Shown: positions 33,442 through 47,075, counted from the first letter of the stretch. The stretch: 64,000 nt of DNA from Salminus brasiliensis (GCF_030463535.1 NC_132894.1:28106625-28170624); one strand, 5' to 3'. Notes: generated from the letters alone by a model not told the origin. Program-made: numbers and translations.

Positions 33442-33479
33442 ATTTTTGGTAACAATCATTGATATGAACGGAGCCGTTA

Positions 33480-34110
33480 AAGTTCCCAAGATCAAATACA
33501 TTGCCCCCTTAATTTAACAACCCGACCCCCTGATTTATCAATAATTATATACATTTAATAAACCATTTCTCTAATATAATAAATTGTTACAGTTTAACAA
33601 TCCGTTGCTCTAATTCAATAAATTATTTCATTAATTTTATTAAAATCGTTCCTCTAATTTAATAAATGATTCCATAATTGTAATAAATTGTTCCTCTAAT
33701 TTATTGCATTTTTCCATACATGTAATAAATCGTTCCTCAAATGTAATCTATTGCTCTAATTTAATAAATTATTACATTCATTTAATCTATTGTTAATCGA
33801 ATTAAATACATTATTCCATGAACTGTATACACTGTCCCTCTAATTAAATTCATTGTTACAGTTTAACAATGCGTTCAATGCGTTTTAATAAATTCTTCCA
33901 TAAATCTAATAAATTGTTTCACTAATGTAATAAATTGTTACAGTGAATTCTCATCTAATTTACATTATTCCATAAATGTAATACAATTTTCCACTGATTT
34001 AATACATTGTGACAGTTGAAAAATTCATTCTCTTAATTTAATAAACATTCCCTCAGTCAATAAACCGTTCCCTCAATTTAATAAATGGTGTCCTCAGTTT
34101 AGAGAGGATA
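33480..34110. repeat. AT-rich degenerate minisatellite
   Basis: Variants of 'TTTAATAAATTGTTCCTCTAA' recur over about 600 bp with spacing of roughly 25-60 bp, in both 'aataaattattccat' and 'aataaatcgttcctc' forms. Unit divergence is high. It lies about 300-900 bp upstream of eif4g2. Confidence 0.75.
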
Positions 34111-35760
34111 CTTTAGTTTAAGGGCTGCATACATATGCATAAAAATAAACAGAAAACAAGAAATAGAGAATCCCAGCCTCCTAAAAGAAATAGTTTTCCA
34201 AAATTTAAAGAAATATGATTCGCTACTTTACCCCAGGTTGAGTTAATTAGCTAAGAGATGTTGGATATCTGAACTTCGCTTCTTTGGTTTACTATCGGAG
34301 ATGCTCGACTAACACTGCTGACAAACACTGGACCTAGACTGCCACCAGTCTCATCTCTGTAAGTATACGCTCAAGATTTGGTCTGACAAGCAGAGCTACC
34401 AACATTAGTAATGGCAATAAACATGTAAACTAGACGAGCAAAATTGACCATATTCTCATAAAATGACATAAACATAAACATAAAATCAAATAAGGGGCCT
34501 ACTCAGTATTTTAAAGACAGGATTAGATTTCCTACAAAATGATCATTTTATAATAGATCATATCTCATTGATAATAAATAAAGTCTTTAATTTTATTAAT
34601 AAAATATATTACAATAATATTGCAACAGGAATGTCAACAGGCCTACAACAGATTTTTACAATCCACTTCTAGGGAGATACATGAGGGCACTGTCAGGCAA
34701 AATAGTCCCCAAAGAAAACAACGTGGGCCCTGGGTTCTGTCAACACCACTGTAAAGACATTTGAGTCAATAAGTTTCTATAAAACAGACCAATTCAAACC
34801 AAACCTTTCTAAATGACTTAGTTTACATCTCAATGATTAAATTTAGCAACATTTCAGAAGTCATGCAGTAATTCCCCTAAGCTCTATAGGCAGTGTGGCG
34901 GGCTAGAGGCCTTGGTTTAACACAAGCCTCCAAATGAGGTTCTCTATTTCTTATCTCTAGATTATCACATATCACAGTGTCCACAGGGCCGCAGGTCTTC
35001 CGTTTGGTGCAGAACATTAACAGGTCATTTAGCGTCCCAATGAACTACCATCCACATTTTTGCTGGTGCTCTGAGTTCAGCTATTATAAGTGGCCTCATA
35101 TTGAACATATTGAGTTTGATATTGTGACCACTAGAGGGCCCTACAGCTCAGGATCTCTCTGTGAAGGATCTCCACGTTTTTCTAAGACAGACACATGAGG
35201 GTTAAAGCAGCACAGAGGCATATTATTTGTAGGCCCAGGCTGTGATTTCTGATCATCTGGAGAGTTTAGTGGAAATCACTTTAGTGCAAATAGCCTTAGT
35301 TTACCATACAGGCAGTTTCTTAAAGCCTCCTGCTAAGCGAGGACAGCCACACACAGCTGGTAATTTCACAATCTCTGGAGGGGGAGGGGTATTTACTTCT
35401 GCACCGAGGCCTTGTTGTGAAAGTGGATTCCTGGAAGTCTTTTTGTATCAGACACCGTCATCACTTGTTGCTCACGCAGCACGGTCATGCCTGTGGCCTA
35501 AGGCATCTTTGAAAAGTACAAGGCACAAGTACATGTAGGCCTGCCAGCAAAGTCAGAGCTACTTTCAACTCTCTCCCGTTTTGCCTGGATCTGGTAAGAA
35601 CAGGCTTTAGTTTTCAGAAAGTTGCTTGTGTGTTTTTGTGCGTTCTTGTCAAGAATTCCAGTAAATTTGCAGACCAGGGGATCATTACCAAATATTACCA
35701 AATAGGAGCAAAGAGAGAGGTGTCACGTCTCTGACATCTTTTATTACACAATTGCTGGGG
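34111..35760. other. Intergenic DNA without recognised features
   Basis: I see no splice-flanked frames with protein-family similarity and no clear mobile element. Short open frames, such as one at 35242-35538, look like chance. Confidence 0.5.
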
Positions 35761-35765
35761 AACAT

Positions 35766-35778
35766 GATGATGATGATG

Positions 35779-35817
<39 letters not shown>
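35766..35817. repeat. Compound GAT/TTA microsatellite
   Basis: (GAT)n is followed by a long (TTA)n run. A short (TTTA)n run lies at about 35850-35872. Confidence 0.9.
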
Positions 35818-35819
<2 letters not shown>

Positions 35820-35879
35820 CATTGGTTTGTCAGTCTGTCAGTCCCCCAACATTTATTTATTTATTTATTTATGTATTTA

Positions 35880-37890
35880 TGTACAAAGTGTTCAACATGT
35901 CAGAAAACACAACAAATATGAACATTAATCACATATCATTTTGAATAGTTAACAGCTAGTATCTGTCTTTTACACTTTACGACCCCTGGATCCTTTCATG
36001 TTCTGCACCGTGAATAAATTTGAGTCAATAATTTTATCTACAATGAACCAGTTCACTCCAGACCACTCTGAATGACACGTACAGCGAATTATGCAGAAAT
36101 TTAGATGATATTCAGGAATTCCCCTTTTAAAGCTTTATAGGCAGTGTGATGGGTGTCTTGGTTTCCAGACAGGCCTTAGGCTTCTTATTTCTCATATTGT
36201 CACCATTGGACAAAAACCTTCAAAATGACAGCTTTACAGGTTTAGTTTACATAGTTTTATTATAAGAAGATAAGGTTTTGACCTAAAACACATTTCTTGA
36301 AAATCCATTAATTTTAGAGGCACATCCAGGTGTTCTACAGTAAAACCTGAAGGAAACTTGAATTTTCACTATTTTACCATTATCAACATTATACAGCATA
36401 CACTCAGAAGATGGTCATTTTGCATAGTAATAAAATGGCCATGTTTGTGTTGTGCATATCACAGCTGCTGGTCCCTATCACCCCCGCTGTATGACTGAGT
36501 GACTTTGTTTGCGTCTCAGTAATTAAATTCGTCTGGAATTGAGGCAGAATTAGACCGTATGTTTGCCTCTGGCGATGCAGCTGAAAGGTGGCGTAGGCCG
36601 AAGGTAATCACCGAAGGTGATATATTGTGCTGATATGTAGTCGTGGAAATTTACTGTGGATGGGGAGACCTCGGCAGCATCCAGGTTGTAAAGCTACAAG
36701 AGAATGGAATGAGTTTAATCAGAGATTGTGCAGGGATTATTTCCTCCCTGACAGATCTTGCGTGACATCGTGGCAGACCTGATCTGCTGAGCTTTTCATT
36801 TAGCCTCTGTTGAAATTGCTGTTACATCACAGAAACACATTACTGCTCACACAAGAAACAGGCCTATTAGATATTCCATTTAACTGGATCTCCTGTTGAT
36901 GTACACAGTGTGGACATATTTGTGCAATTAGAATGTAATTATGTATAATTACTTTCTAATAGATTGGAAACCAAGCCAGTAATTAAGTGTCTGTTGACTT
37001 TATTGTTTTTAATCTGTGTCACAGTCAACCCTGCTCCAGCCATGTCCATGTGCACATCATGCTGGTGGTGTGAGGGGATTTGATAAGGCATTTTCTCCAG
37101 TCAGAATTGCCCTGATTAGAGATGTTGGCATGTTGCCACTTTTTTCTTTTGCAATTCTGATGCTGAAATCTAAAGTTAACATGATAGAGAGCTGGTTCAA
37201 GGTTTGTTTGGAGTGTACTAAGCTAAAAACAAGAAAGTTGCAATTGAAGCACTTGACATAAGATGAGTTAACCATCATGCTCAGCCACACAGCTAAAAAC
37301 TTGATAAGACGTTTGAAGTTTGTAGTAAAGTAGACTAAAGTAAAGTATACTTGTAGTAAAGTTACTAAAAGTTCAAACGTAAAGTACTAGCATTCTAGAT
37401 GTGAGAATGAACCACTTTTACAGCGTACATAGAAAGGCTTACATGATTCAGGGCCAGGACTGTGATGTACTTGAGTACACCCCATTAGTCAAATTATTTT
37501 TTTCTTAAATTACCAATTAAAATGTACCTTCTTGAAGAATCTGCCTGTGCTCTGCTGAAGCACTGGACTTTTAATGGTGCAGCAATGTGTCCTAGGGTGC
37601 ATCCCAATTGCGTACTAACTAGTTTGTGAGTTTGTAAAATGTAGCATAGCTTAAAGTGTCAAAGTTAAGTATACTCAAAAATCCACAATGCATATTTAGA
37701 CCTGGTCAGTTTTTAGCTGTGTTCCAAAGCCTAGGCTGCAGCTGCAATTCAAAGTGAAGTACCCTTCATATGCAGCCCAGGAACGGAGCCTACGTTTAGA
37801 GCGATTTGGAGGACGATACTGATATATCCTTTCCAGCCCTCGGTTACACACAGTTCTCTGCATACAACACAGGAAAAAAAACCCCCAAAA
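35880..37890. other. Intergenic DNA without recognised gene
   Basis: Mixed unique-looking DNA. The stretch at 36540-36720 has more even base composition, but I cannot assign it. The text around 37060-37120 (GATTTGATAAGGCATTTTCT) weakly resembles 50680-50740 and may be a decayed repeat. Confidence 0.45.
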
Positions 37891-37894
37891 AAAC

Positions 37895-39895
37895 AGCACT
37901 ACTGAAAACTGTCAGAAAGCAAAGAAAAAAAGTAGGAAAAAAAGTAGAATTTTTTTTTTATAATTATTATTCATTTCTGTGAAGAAATTAAAAAGCCAAC
38001 AAGTTTCACGCTGCAATTGCAAGAGGTGGGACGCTTCTGGCAATGTCACCACCATGTCTTTTCATTTATGTGACCAACAGGCTACTAAGAAGGAGTTTCT
38101 ATAGGGCAGTCCTAATGACAACCCACCCTGCAGCCTGGCTGCAGCCTAGGCTTTGTAATGCAGCTTTTGAATGTGATTTCAATGGACACTATTAAATTGA
38201 AAGGGAGGAGCTACTCACATTTAATCTACTCACAGTTTTTAAATGGTGGATAAGGATAACGAAGTGCAGTGGCATCACAAGAACTTGCAGTGATATAGGC
38301 CTGCAACAAGATAGTGGTATTAATCAAGAGAATTACTTATTTAAGGACGACTAAATAATAATAATCATATTTCTATGTTTTTGCCATATATATTTATTAA
38401 TTTCCAGGACAATAAAGTAAATTCCACATACACTGCCACTGTAAAAAACTGCAACTTGTTGCCTGTAAGCTTGTTGATAACTCTGGAGATTCATGAAAAG
38501 GTTTAAATGCAAGCGTTCGTGACAGACAGACACATACAGCTCCAGGCCAATATCCTGTGGTACAGGTAGGTGAGAATGAGGTGTGGACATACTGTGCTGC
38601 TCTACCTGCTGTTATGATGCATCTTTAATTCAATGCATTCAGATCCCATCTGCTGCAAGACTACAGCTGACCATGCCCCTGGCCATTAAGGTCCAACTGA
38701 AGGTGAGGGAGCGGATGTCTCTCCAACATGTTATTTGAAATGATTAAAAGATTTTTAGCCATACCTTTATGAGTTGCACCCCAACTAATTATTTTATGAA
38801 CTTTGAATAATTCCATGCCTTTCTATTCAGACAAACACAGCAGAGTTAGCGTAAGAATGCATTGATGAGGTAAAAGAAACCAGACATTTCAGGGCAATTT
38901 CTTTGGCATTAGTTGGACCTGAATTTCCATTGGAAATTGTACTTTCAAGATTTTCCTCCAATCCCAACGAACCATTTAGGTCAAAGAGCAATTTTAGCGC
39001 CCAAATGTGTCTTTGAGATGTCATGACTCTATATAGCACCACTGTCTTTATTAAAGAGACCCTGGAGAAGCCTTATTTAAAAGATTTTTGCAAAAAAATG
39101 TTGCTAACAAGTTGGCACAAACTAAATGCACCAGTGGAACAGTGGCACATCTAAAAGAAATCACTACAGCACTACTGAAAACTGTCGGAAAGTGAAGCCT
39201 CCAGAGTAGAGTTCATAAAAATATTTTTATAATTATTATTCATTTCTGTGAAGAAATAAAAAAGGCAACAAGTTTCACGCTGCAATTGCAAGAGGTGGGA
39301 CGCTTCTGGTGATGTCACCACCATGTCTTTTCATTTATGTGACCAACAGGCTTCTAAGAAGGAGTTTTTATAGGGCAGTCCTAATGACAACCTGCCCTGC
39401 AGCCCGGCTGCAGCCTAGGCTTTGTAATGCAGAGTGTGGTTTCAATGGACACTATAATCCCACAATGCAATGCGAAATAGAAAGGAAAGAGCTACTTACA
39501 ATTCATCTACTCACAGTTTTTAAATGGTGGATAATGATAATGAAGTGCAGTGGCAGTGGCATCACGAGAACTTGCAGTGATATAGGCCTACAACTAGACA
39601 GACAACTAGACAGAAACCAGACATTTCAGGGCAATTTCTTTGGCATTAGTTGGATCCAAATTTCCTTCGGAAATTGTACTTTCAAGATTTTCCTCCAATC
39701 CCAGCAAACCATTTAGGGCAAAGAGCAATTCTGCTCGCCCAAATGGGTCCTTGAGATGTCATGACTCTATATAGCACCACTGTCTTTATTAAAGAGACCC
39801 TGGAGAAGCCTTATTTTAAAGAGTTTTGCAAAAAAATGTTGCTAACAAGTTGGCACAAACTAAATGCACCAGTGGAACAGTGGCACATCTAAAAA
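37895..39895 (+). repeat. Diverging direct duplication, units of about 1.27 and 0.73 kb
   Basis: Block U at 37895-38310 recurs at 39167-39600 (shared GCTGCAATTGCAAGAGGTGG). Block V at 38876-39158 recurs at 39610-39894 (shared TCATGACTCTATATAGCACC). The order is U-V-U-V. In the first unit about 560 bp separate U and V; in the second they nearly abut. No gene is recognised in either. Confidence 0.9.
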
Positions 39896-40244
39896 GGCTG
39901 TAAAATGAGTACAAAGTATACAGTTTAACATACAAAAAAAACAAATACAAAGGATAAAATATGGCATTTACAAAGATTAACACAATTTATATGTTATGGT
40001 TTATTCATGTTTTATTGTATATTATTATTATTATTATATTGATATTACATATTATAGTATAAGTATGCGCCAATATTTGCAGAAAATTAACAGGGGTCCA
40101 AACTTTTGCATTCCACTTTATAATGGGCTGAAATTCAGCTAGTTGACACAACACTATTCCGTTGTTGTTTGTGTTGTTTACAGACTAGTAATTGGTACAA
40201 ATCTGGATTCTGATAAATCAGTTGTTCAGTTTTGCTGCATCCTT

Positions 40245-40570
40245 TATAGAACCATGACAACCCAAAGGACCACTTGAATGCCTAAACGTACTGCCAGAAC
40301 TGGTATGTATGTAGGTATGATATACTGCCATTGGCAAATTGCTGTTGGAGTTCAGTTTTAGTAGCAAAATGTGTTCTACATAGAACTGTAAAAGGGTCGT
40401 ATAACTCATAACAATAGTGGAACTCTTTCTGATACTATAAAGAACCTATTTTAAGTGGTTCTATAGGGAATCATCTACAAAAGACCAAGCCATTTAAGCA
40501 TTCAAATGGTTCTTTGAGTAGTCTTGGTTCTACATAGATGCCTTTCCTAAAGAGCCCTTAAAGTACCCCC
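40245..40570. repeat. Palindromic GGTTC/GAACC repeat
   Basis: Contains ATAGAACCATGACAACC, AAGAACCTATTTTAAGTGG and TGGTTCTTTGAGTAGTC. It belongs to the loose group at 7905-8065, 14596-14795 and 45113-45275. Confidence 0.45.
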
Positions 40571-41510
40571 TCTTTACCAGTGCTGTTATACGTTTTTGCT
40601 CTGGTCTTCAGAACAGAGTCTTAAATCCTGTTCAATATCATAATTAACCAGCAGATGGAGTTGGTATTACAAGCACTGTTATTTTTCAAGCGCTAACGCT
40701 GCACAAAGCTGTGCGAGGGTGAGGGCAAAGCCAAATCACATCTCCTTCCTTTGCACACAGTAAAATCGCATCCAGTTAAATGCCACTCAATCACATACCA
40801 CAACTGCTTACTGTAACTGCATGCTGTATTTATTTCCACTGTATCCAACATACAGATAGTATCTTCCTCAGAGACCTTTTCTGTAGGAACACACTGTAGC
40901 AAACAAAAAGGCCAAGTTTTTATGAAAAAAGCTCATTTACACAATTACTATCTTAACACAAATGTAGTCAATCAGCTCCCAAGTTTTCCTGAAGTTCCTT
41001 CTGAGTATGAAGTTTACTTCTGTACTGTTTTACTGGAGCTATGAGACTAAACTGCTACAGCTAATAGAAGTCAATAGAGGCTTAGTTCACCACTGAGCTA
41101 AACTGCATGCTTAATCCTCGCACACTTGCCTCAAACCTTATTGAGTTGTTAAGTAATCTCAACTGGACTTGCTGACGTGGTTTCTGATGTTGTATCACAC
41201 ACCGCTCTCTATAAAGGTATACAAATGTGCAGACTACTTCAGAGTTTGAGACGAACACTAACTAGTGTTGTTAGCTATACTATGAGGAGGTTAAAATACT
41301 GCTACTTAGGGTCAGAAGCCACATAGGCAAGTATATGTGAATTTACTTAACAACTTTATGAGGTTTGAGATGATGCAGGCATCCAGTTAAGTTCAATGAT
41401 GGTCCAATAAGTCATAAGTCATGCTATAAAGCAGCATGCCATTAGCCATTAGCCATTAACACGTACAGTGGTTGCACTGTCCCATATGGAAATCTAATAT
41501 ATATGGCCAT
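40571..41510. other. Intergenic DNA without recognised features
   Basis: Nothing assignable seen on either strand. Confidence 0.45.
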
Positions 41511-41514
41511 ATAT

Positions 41515-41960
41515 GCATCCACACTGATCAGCTATAACATAATATTGAGTAGGTCCCCCTTGTACCACCACAAGATCTGACCATTTGAGGCATAAACTCC
41601 ACAAGTCCTCTGAAGGTGTTCTGTGGTTTTTGGAACCAAAATGTTAGCAGGAGATCCTTTAAGTCCTAAGATTTTGTCTCTGGTTCACTAGTTGTCCTTT
41701 CTTGGACCACTTTTGATAGGTACTGACTGCTGCATAGCCAGGAACGCCCCACAAGACCTCAAGGGGCCTCAATTTGGGCCTTGTCAAAGTGACTCAGATT
41801 TGGCAAGGGTTTCCTCCCTGAACACCTCCCATTAAAATTAAACTTGTGCAGTCTCTTTCTGATGGAAGATGCATGCGGCTTAACACTAGCAAAAGCTAGT
41901 TTGACATATAAGAATTGTTGGAGACTTCTGCTCTTGGGCTGAACTTGCTAGGACGGTCTG
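41515..41960 (-). mobile_element. Decayed Tc1-like element (family B), reverse orientation
   Basis: Starts with GATCAGCTATAACATAAT (terminal sequence), followed by 'ctccacaagtcctctgaaggtgttctgtgg', which is the complement of the 3' transposase region also seen at 15760-15830. It is internally deleted and frameshifted. Confidence 0.65.
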
Positions 41961-42954
41961 ACCTGGCCATGCTGACAGTTGTTTATATGTTCTCCACTAG
42001 AAAAAGGACTGTATGACATCGCAAAAATGATGAATTGAAAACAGCGAAGTTCCCGTTACGTACTAGTATGTTGTTAAACTGGTAAGTTAAAAGTGGAGGG
42101 AGAAATAACATGACTGTTTGGGCTCAGGAGCGCATTTGTACCTCCTTCCGTGCCATTAAGAAGCTCACATGATGGATGGACAGCTATCGTTAGCAGAGAT
42201 GGGCTAAGTGTCATACCTGTAATGGGCTGTCGATAACGCTAGTGACTCTCCCTCTCGTTCAGGCTTCTAAATTATTACAGGCCCATAAATACAATTAGGC
42301 ACACGGATGATTATTGGTTTGTGTCACAGCGGAGGAGTGTGTTAATCCAGTCGAGTGTCTATGTGCAGAAATCAGGAGCAATATAATCCATTCAACCTCC
42401 CATTACTTCGCTGTGCACAGATAATCAGCCGCACGCACAGCTGTTAGCACGAATTAGACTCACTTCAAATGTTCACTAATATGAATAATTATCTTGGGCT
42501 ATGGGGGTGAGAAAGTAAATCCCACACTTTGTCACATAATATTAATTCTTCCTCAAATGAGATGATTGCCTTTGCCAATAGAGCTTTTCGCAATGCACAA
42601 ATTGGCCACTTTGTTGGAAACAGCTACTTTGTATGTACACCTTGCTGGTATGCAGTTAAGTTAAATATTAGGCCTAGTTCGTCTCAGCCATCCTGTAACT
42701 CTTCATCAGTGGTCAATTTCTGGTCTTAGGTGTTTTCAGGGGAGGTCCATTCACAATCTAACTGTGATGCATGTTTGAACGACTCTGATAATGATAATCT
42801 GATAATGATCTGATAATGATCAACCACCAAAGTACTACTGGGTCAAAAGTGGAACAGCAGAAACTGACAGAGAAATAATGGGGTATCAGAATAATGAGTT
42901 ATACCCACTTACAAAAGGTGTTTAAAAGGGTTCTAATACCATATACAGTACATA

Positions 42955-43540
42955 TATAGTAAAAGTATTCACCCTTGGATGTTTTCCCCTTTTACTGCAT
43001 TTATTCATGGATTCATGGTCAATAACATTGACTTACTTTACTGTAGAAAACAAAAAAATATATATTTAAATATATATATAATGTGCATCTATTCATAAAT
43101 ATTCACCCCCTTTAAAAGTGACTGACCTAAATCAACAGAGGTCCAGGCAACTGCAGTTATTGAAATGGAGATCACCTGAAGTTCAGTTAAATCCATCATT
43201 AAGAAATGGAAGCAATATGGCAGATGTGTAAATCTTCCTGGAGCAGGCAGTCCTTACAAACTGAGAGACCGTGCAAGAAGGAGACTAGTGAAAGCTTCAG
43301 CAGGTGCGATGGGAGAGACTTTGCACACAGCAACTATTGTCCGGGTTTTTCAGTAGTTTGAAGTCTTGACTACAGTTCACTCAAGGTCAACTGGAAGAAG
43401 GTTCTTTGGTCTGATGATGAGACCGAAATGAAGCTTTTTGGTCATCATACTAGACAATATGTTTGGCGGACACCAAACACTGCACATCACCACAAACACA
43501 CCATCCCTACCATGAAGCACAGTGGTGACAGCATCAATTT
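42955..43540 (+). mobile_element. Decayed Tc1-like transposon (family D)
   Basis: Starts AAAAGTATTCACCCTTGGATG. It retains stretches resembling a transposase gene (CATCATTAAGAAATGGAAGC, then TGGTCTGATGATGAGACC, the region encoding the first catalytic Asp, then AACACTGCACATCACCAC). Stops and deletions break it, and the 3' end is missing. Confidence 0.75.
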
Positions 43541-44326
43541 AGCTCCTTGAGAAGAGTCATAGGCTCTAGGCATATTAACACGGGCAATATTCCCTCCCTC
43601 GTTCACTTTGTTTCTAATGAAGCAGATGGTCGTGTAGTAGTAATGCAGCTTGCCCTTTATCAGCCTATGCAGTTGCAGTTACCTGACTCTGCAGTAGGCC
43701 TACATTTACCATCTTTAACATCGTGCTAAACAGTCAGGGATCTGACTGATACCTTTTAAGCTTCAAGTGTTTTGACTTGAAAACAAGGTTGAGTTCTTAG
43801 TGCTGTGCAGTTTTAGAGGTGTTCGGTGGATCCATGAGCCATAGAAAAATACAGGCCTGTCACTGAGGCAGTGCAAATGTCTTTGGCATGTAGGGCAACT
43901 TTCCTGTCACAGCAGAGGAATGAGAGCAATTTGTTTCATTCGCCTCCCTCCCCAAGACCATTACACTCTGATTAAAGCTCCGGCAGTGGCCACAGCTGCT
44001 TGATGCGCACATTCTGCAGGGACCCCAGTAAAGATGACATTATAGGTGTGTAATAAGAGAAAATGGGAGTGCAATTTCATGAGCTTAACAACAGAGATCT
44101 TTAAACTACTTCTGCAAAGGTGTGCCAAACTTCACCTGAGAACACAGATCTGGCCAAACAAATCATTGCTATAGAAGCCTATTCCTTTTAGGTGGAGGTC
44201 CTTTACAGTATCTTCACGCAGTTTTCCTCACCTCTTTTTTAAACAAACATTGTGCAAACATTACTCAAAGGTTCAAATGTACCTTTCACTCCCCAGTCCA
44301 TAGAGTCCATATATGAAAACCATTGG

Positions 44327-44704
44327 ACGGCAAGGTGGCACCATTGAAAAGGCGCATGTGTCGTACAGCTCCAGGGGCTTGGGGTGTGGGTTCAATGTCT
44401 GTGCTCTGGTCAATGTCCATGAGGGGTTTTGCATGTTCTCCATGTGTCTGTGCCCTTGTGTTTCCTCTGGGTGCTCCGGTTTCCTCCCACCTTCCAAAAA
44501 CACACACACAGTAAGTGAACTGGCTATGCTAACTTGCTCCAACGTGCCCCTGAGGTGTCAGTGTGTGAGTAAATGAGTGAGTGTGATGCCCTGGAGCATT
44601 ATCCAGGGGGTATTCCTCTCTAACACCCAGTGATTCCAGGTAGGCTCCAGGCCCACTGCAACTCTGACTAGGAAGCAGCGGACAAGCGGATGAATGGATG
44701 GATG
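44327..44704 (+). mobile_element. tRNA-derived SINE
   Basis: The head GGACGGCAAGGTGGCACCAT and GTGTGGGTTCAATGTCTGTG (degenerate box B) is followed by the body GGTGCTCCGGTTTCCTCCCA. It ends ATTCCAGGTAGGCTCCAGGC and the tail GCGGATGAATGGATGGATG. This is a widespread fish SINE type. Confidence 0.8.
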
Positions 44705-45112
44705 TGTGGAAGTGACAAAAACGACGTATTTTCAATTCGTTATTTTTGCGATGTCACATATACGATTTCATTCCATACATCCACCTATTCAGTATACAGC
44801 AGCTGAGCCCCGCCCATTCATATTAAAATGAAGGATGTTGACGTGTGGAAACATAGGAGAACAACAAGTTACTTGTGATGTCAGATACAACTTTGCATTT
44901 ATGCCCTGCCCTATGAAGTTACATGGAGTGTTTCATCACAGACTGCTACTTAATTTAGTCAAAATCAAGAGCAGCCAATCAAAAACAGATCATTTACATA
45001 TATCAGTCTTAAAGGCAAAGTAATTTGTCTATAAAATGTCTATTTAAGTATAAGCGTGTCGATATGAATGTTACGATGTGGGGGAAAAAGAGAGGAAAAT
45101 GGAAGTTATTGG

Positions 45113-45275
45113 GTCCTTTAAAGAACCTTCTATTGTTTTTTTGTTTTTTTAAGAAAACCAAAAGTGTTTTTTTATGGCATTGCTGCACTTTTAATTTCAA
45201 CACTCTTAAAAATGAGTTCTTTAAAGTTCTTTAAATGGTTCTTTGAGCAGTGTCATAGAAGAATCACTTTTGATC
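45113..45275. repeat. Palindromic GGTTC/GAACC repeat
   Basis: Begins GTCCTTTAAAGAACCTTC and ends near AATGGTTCTTTGAGCAGTG. It is an imperfect palindrome, MITE-like. Confidence 0.45.
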
Positions 45276-46750
45276 CATGTTTGTAATAGAGATAGTATGT
45301 TAAGAGATAGGGTGTTTCCATACTTGCACTATTTAGTTTGGTCAAATCGGACTGTGTTTCTTCTTCATCCTTGGTATGAGTCATTTGGGAAAGTGTGAAT
45401 ACAGTAATGGTGGTCTCGGTCCGGTCCCAAACAAACTCTGTAGCGGTTTGTTTGTGATGAGAACATGATCTGACCTTAAAGCGACCCAACTATCAGGTGT
45501 ACTCCTCAGGTTTGAGCAAAATGGCTTACTTTTAGCTGCTCAACCTGGTATATTACCTCTGATCCTTACTACAGCTATGAGCAAATGCCATCTCTGCCAT
45601 TGCTCCATGTTAAACTGCACTATATATCTACTCCAGAACACAGGACTTTCTTCCTCTATTTACTTTCTTACTCCTTCACCAGACAGGTCTGACCAATATA
45701 CAGAGAGAACGTTCTCACGTGGTTTATTGTGCCGCATTTTTGTGCTCTTGAATATTTTTGATTCTGACCAGAGCAAACAAACTACAGGTGGTAACTAAAA
45801 CTAAAATTTGACCAAAAATAGAGCACGGAAAGGTGATTGTACAAGTGCGGCTCTAGCAAAATGGACATATTTGCAGTTTTCAGTAGAGTTTTTTATTAGA
45901 TAGGTGCTCCTGATGGCACATCAGTTTTTGACATCGCTGTTTTCCTCTGAGTACAGGTACATAAATCCTGCACTCATCACATTTCAGTCCATTTCAGTGC
46001 TGACAAACTCCCAGACAAACTTATCAGTTCTTGTCATCGGAACCCAATATTGGGCTGTCAAGCAGTGTTTGATCGATATTGGCTGCGGACTGCATTTTAT
46101 AGCAGACCCCCATAACCGTCGCTATTGATTCTGGAGCGCTTGTCTCTGTGAAAAGAATACAAAGTGAAGGTTGCTGAGTCATGCATAGGCCACTGTGAGA
46201 GTAGTGTAGCTTTTAGTAGGTGTGTGTAGTAGGTCAGCCAAGTTTTTTGCCATGCAAGTGTGATTGTCCTGCATAGGTTGGGATGGACGGGTCATTCAAA
46301 AGCTGATGGAGTCGATGCATTTTTCAATTTTACAGTCAAAGAAAAAGAAACACCTCTGATTGGGAGCTGGACTTCAGCAGTAATTACCCTGCGAATGCAT
46401 GTTTGGCACTGTGGAGTTATTTATGAAGGCCCTATGTCAGGGCACTCTTTACCACTGTGATATATTGGTGCAGGCAAGCAAAACCTAGTATCTCCATTTT
46501 TTCTGTTTTTTGACAGAATATAAATCTGACTGCTGGTTTTTACAGTGTGCCACAATGTTATGAATGAGTGGACCCATAGAAATGCTCCAAAATGACTGGG
46601 ATTAAAATATTTTTACATTAACTTCCATTGAAAGTTAGGAAGGTTTTTTCTTTCTCCTGTAAAGTTGTCATTTCGAAGATGCAACAATTTTGTCAGACAC
46701 CAACAATATACATATTTTTAATTTCATCTTAATTTTCTCCTCAATTTTAT
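45276..46750. other. Intergenic DNA without recognised gene
   Basis: No mobile element identified. The stretch near 46030-46140 has even composition and could be conserved non-coding DNA, but only a comparison would show it. Confidence 0.4.
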
Positions 46751-46759
46751 TCATATCCA

Positions 46760-47075
46760 ACTTCCACCTTGTACCAACGACCCCATCACACAATGCCACC
46801 ATGGCTGTTTGAGCAAAGGCTATCATGTGCTTCCTTCAAGTCACATAAATCCAGCTAATTGCATCTCTTTAAACTGCCGCTAAAGCAACGCAATTGGATG
46901 GCTCAGCACGCTTGGAGGAGAACACTAACTGCCAGAACTGTTACATCGACCAACAAACTAGTGATTGGAAGAGGAAAGGCCATTAGGCAGTAGTGGTGGT
47001 AATCACTGGGGATTGAACCTCAGTGTCATAATGACAAGCACTTTAGACTGCTGCGCAACTCGAGAGCCTGAATTG
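46760..47075 (-). mobile_element. Decayed tRNA-derived SINE
   Basis: On the minus strand the head reads GGCTCTCGAGTTGCGCAGCA (box A region), with GAGGTTCAATCCCCAGTG (box B) about 50 bp on. Low-similarity body sequence continues to about 46760. Confidence 0.6.

Noticed and set aside
35761..35880. Possible CRISPR-like or structured array
   Set aside because: It consists only of simple GAT, TTA and TTTA repeats. CRISPR arrays are not expected in a vertebrate nuclear genome.
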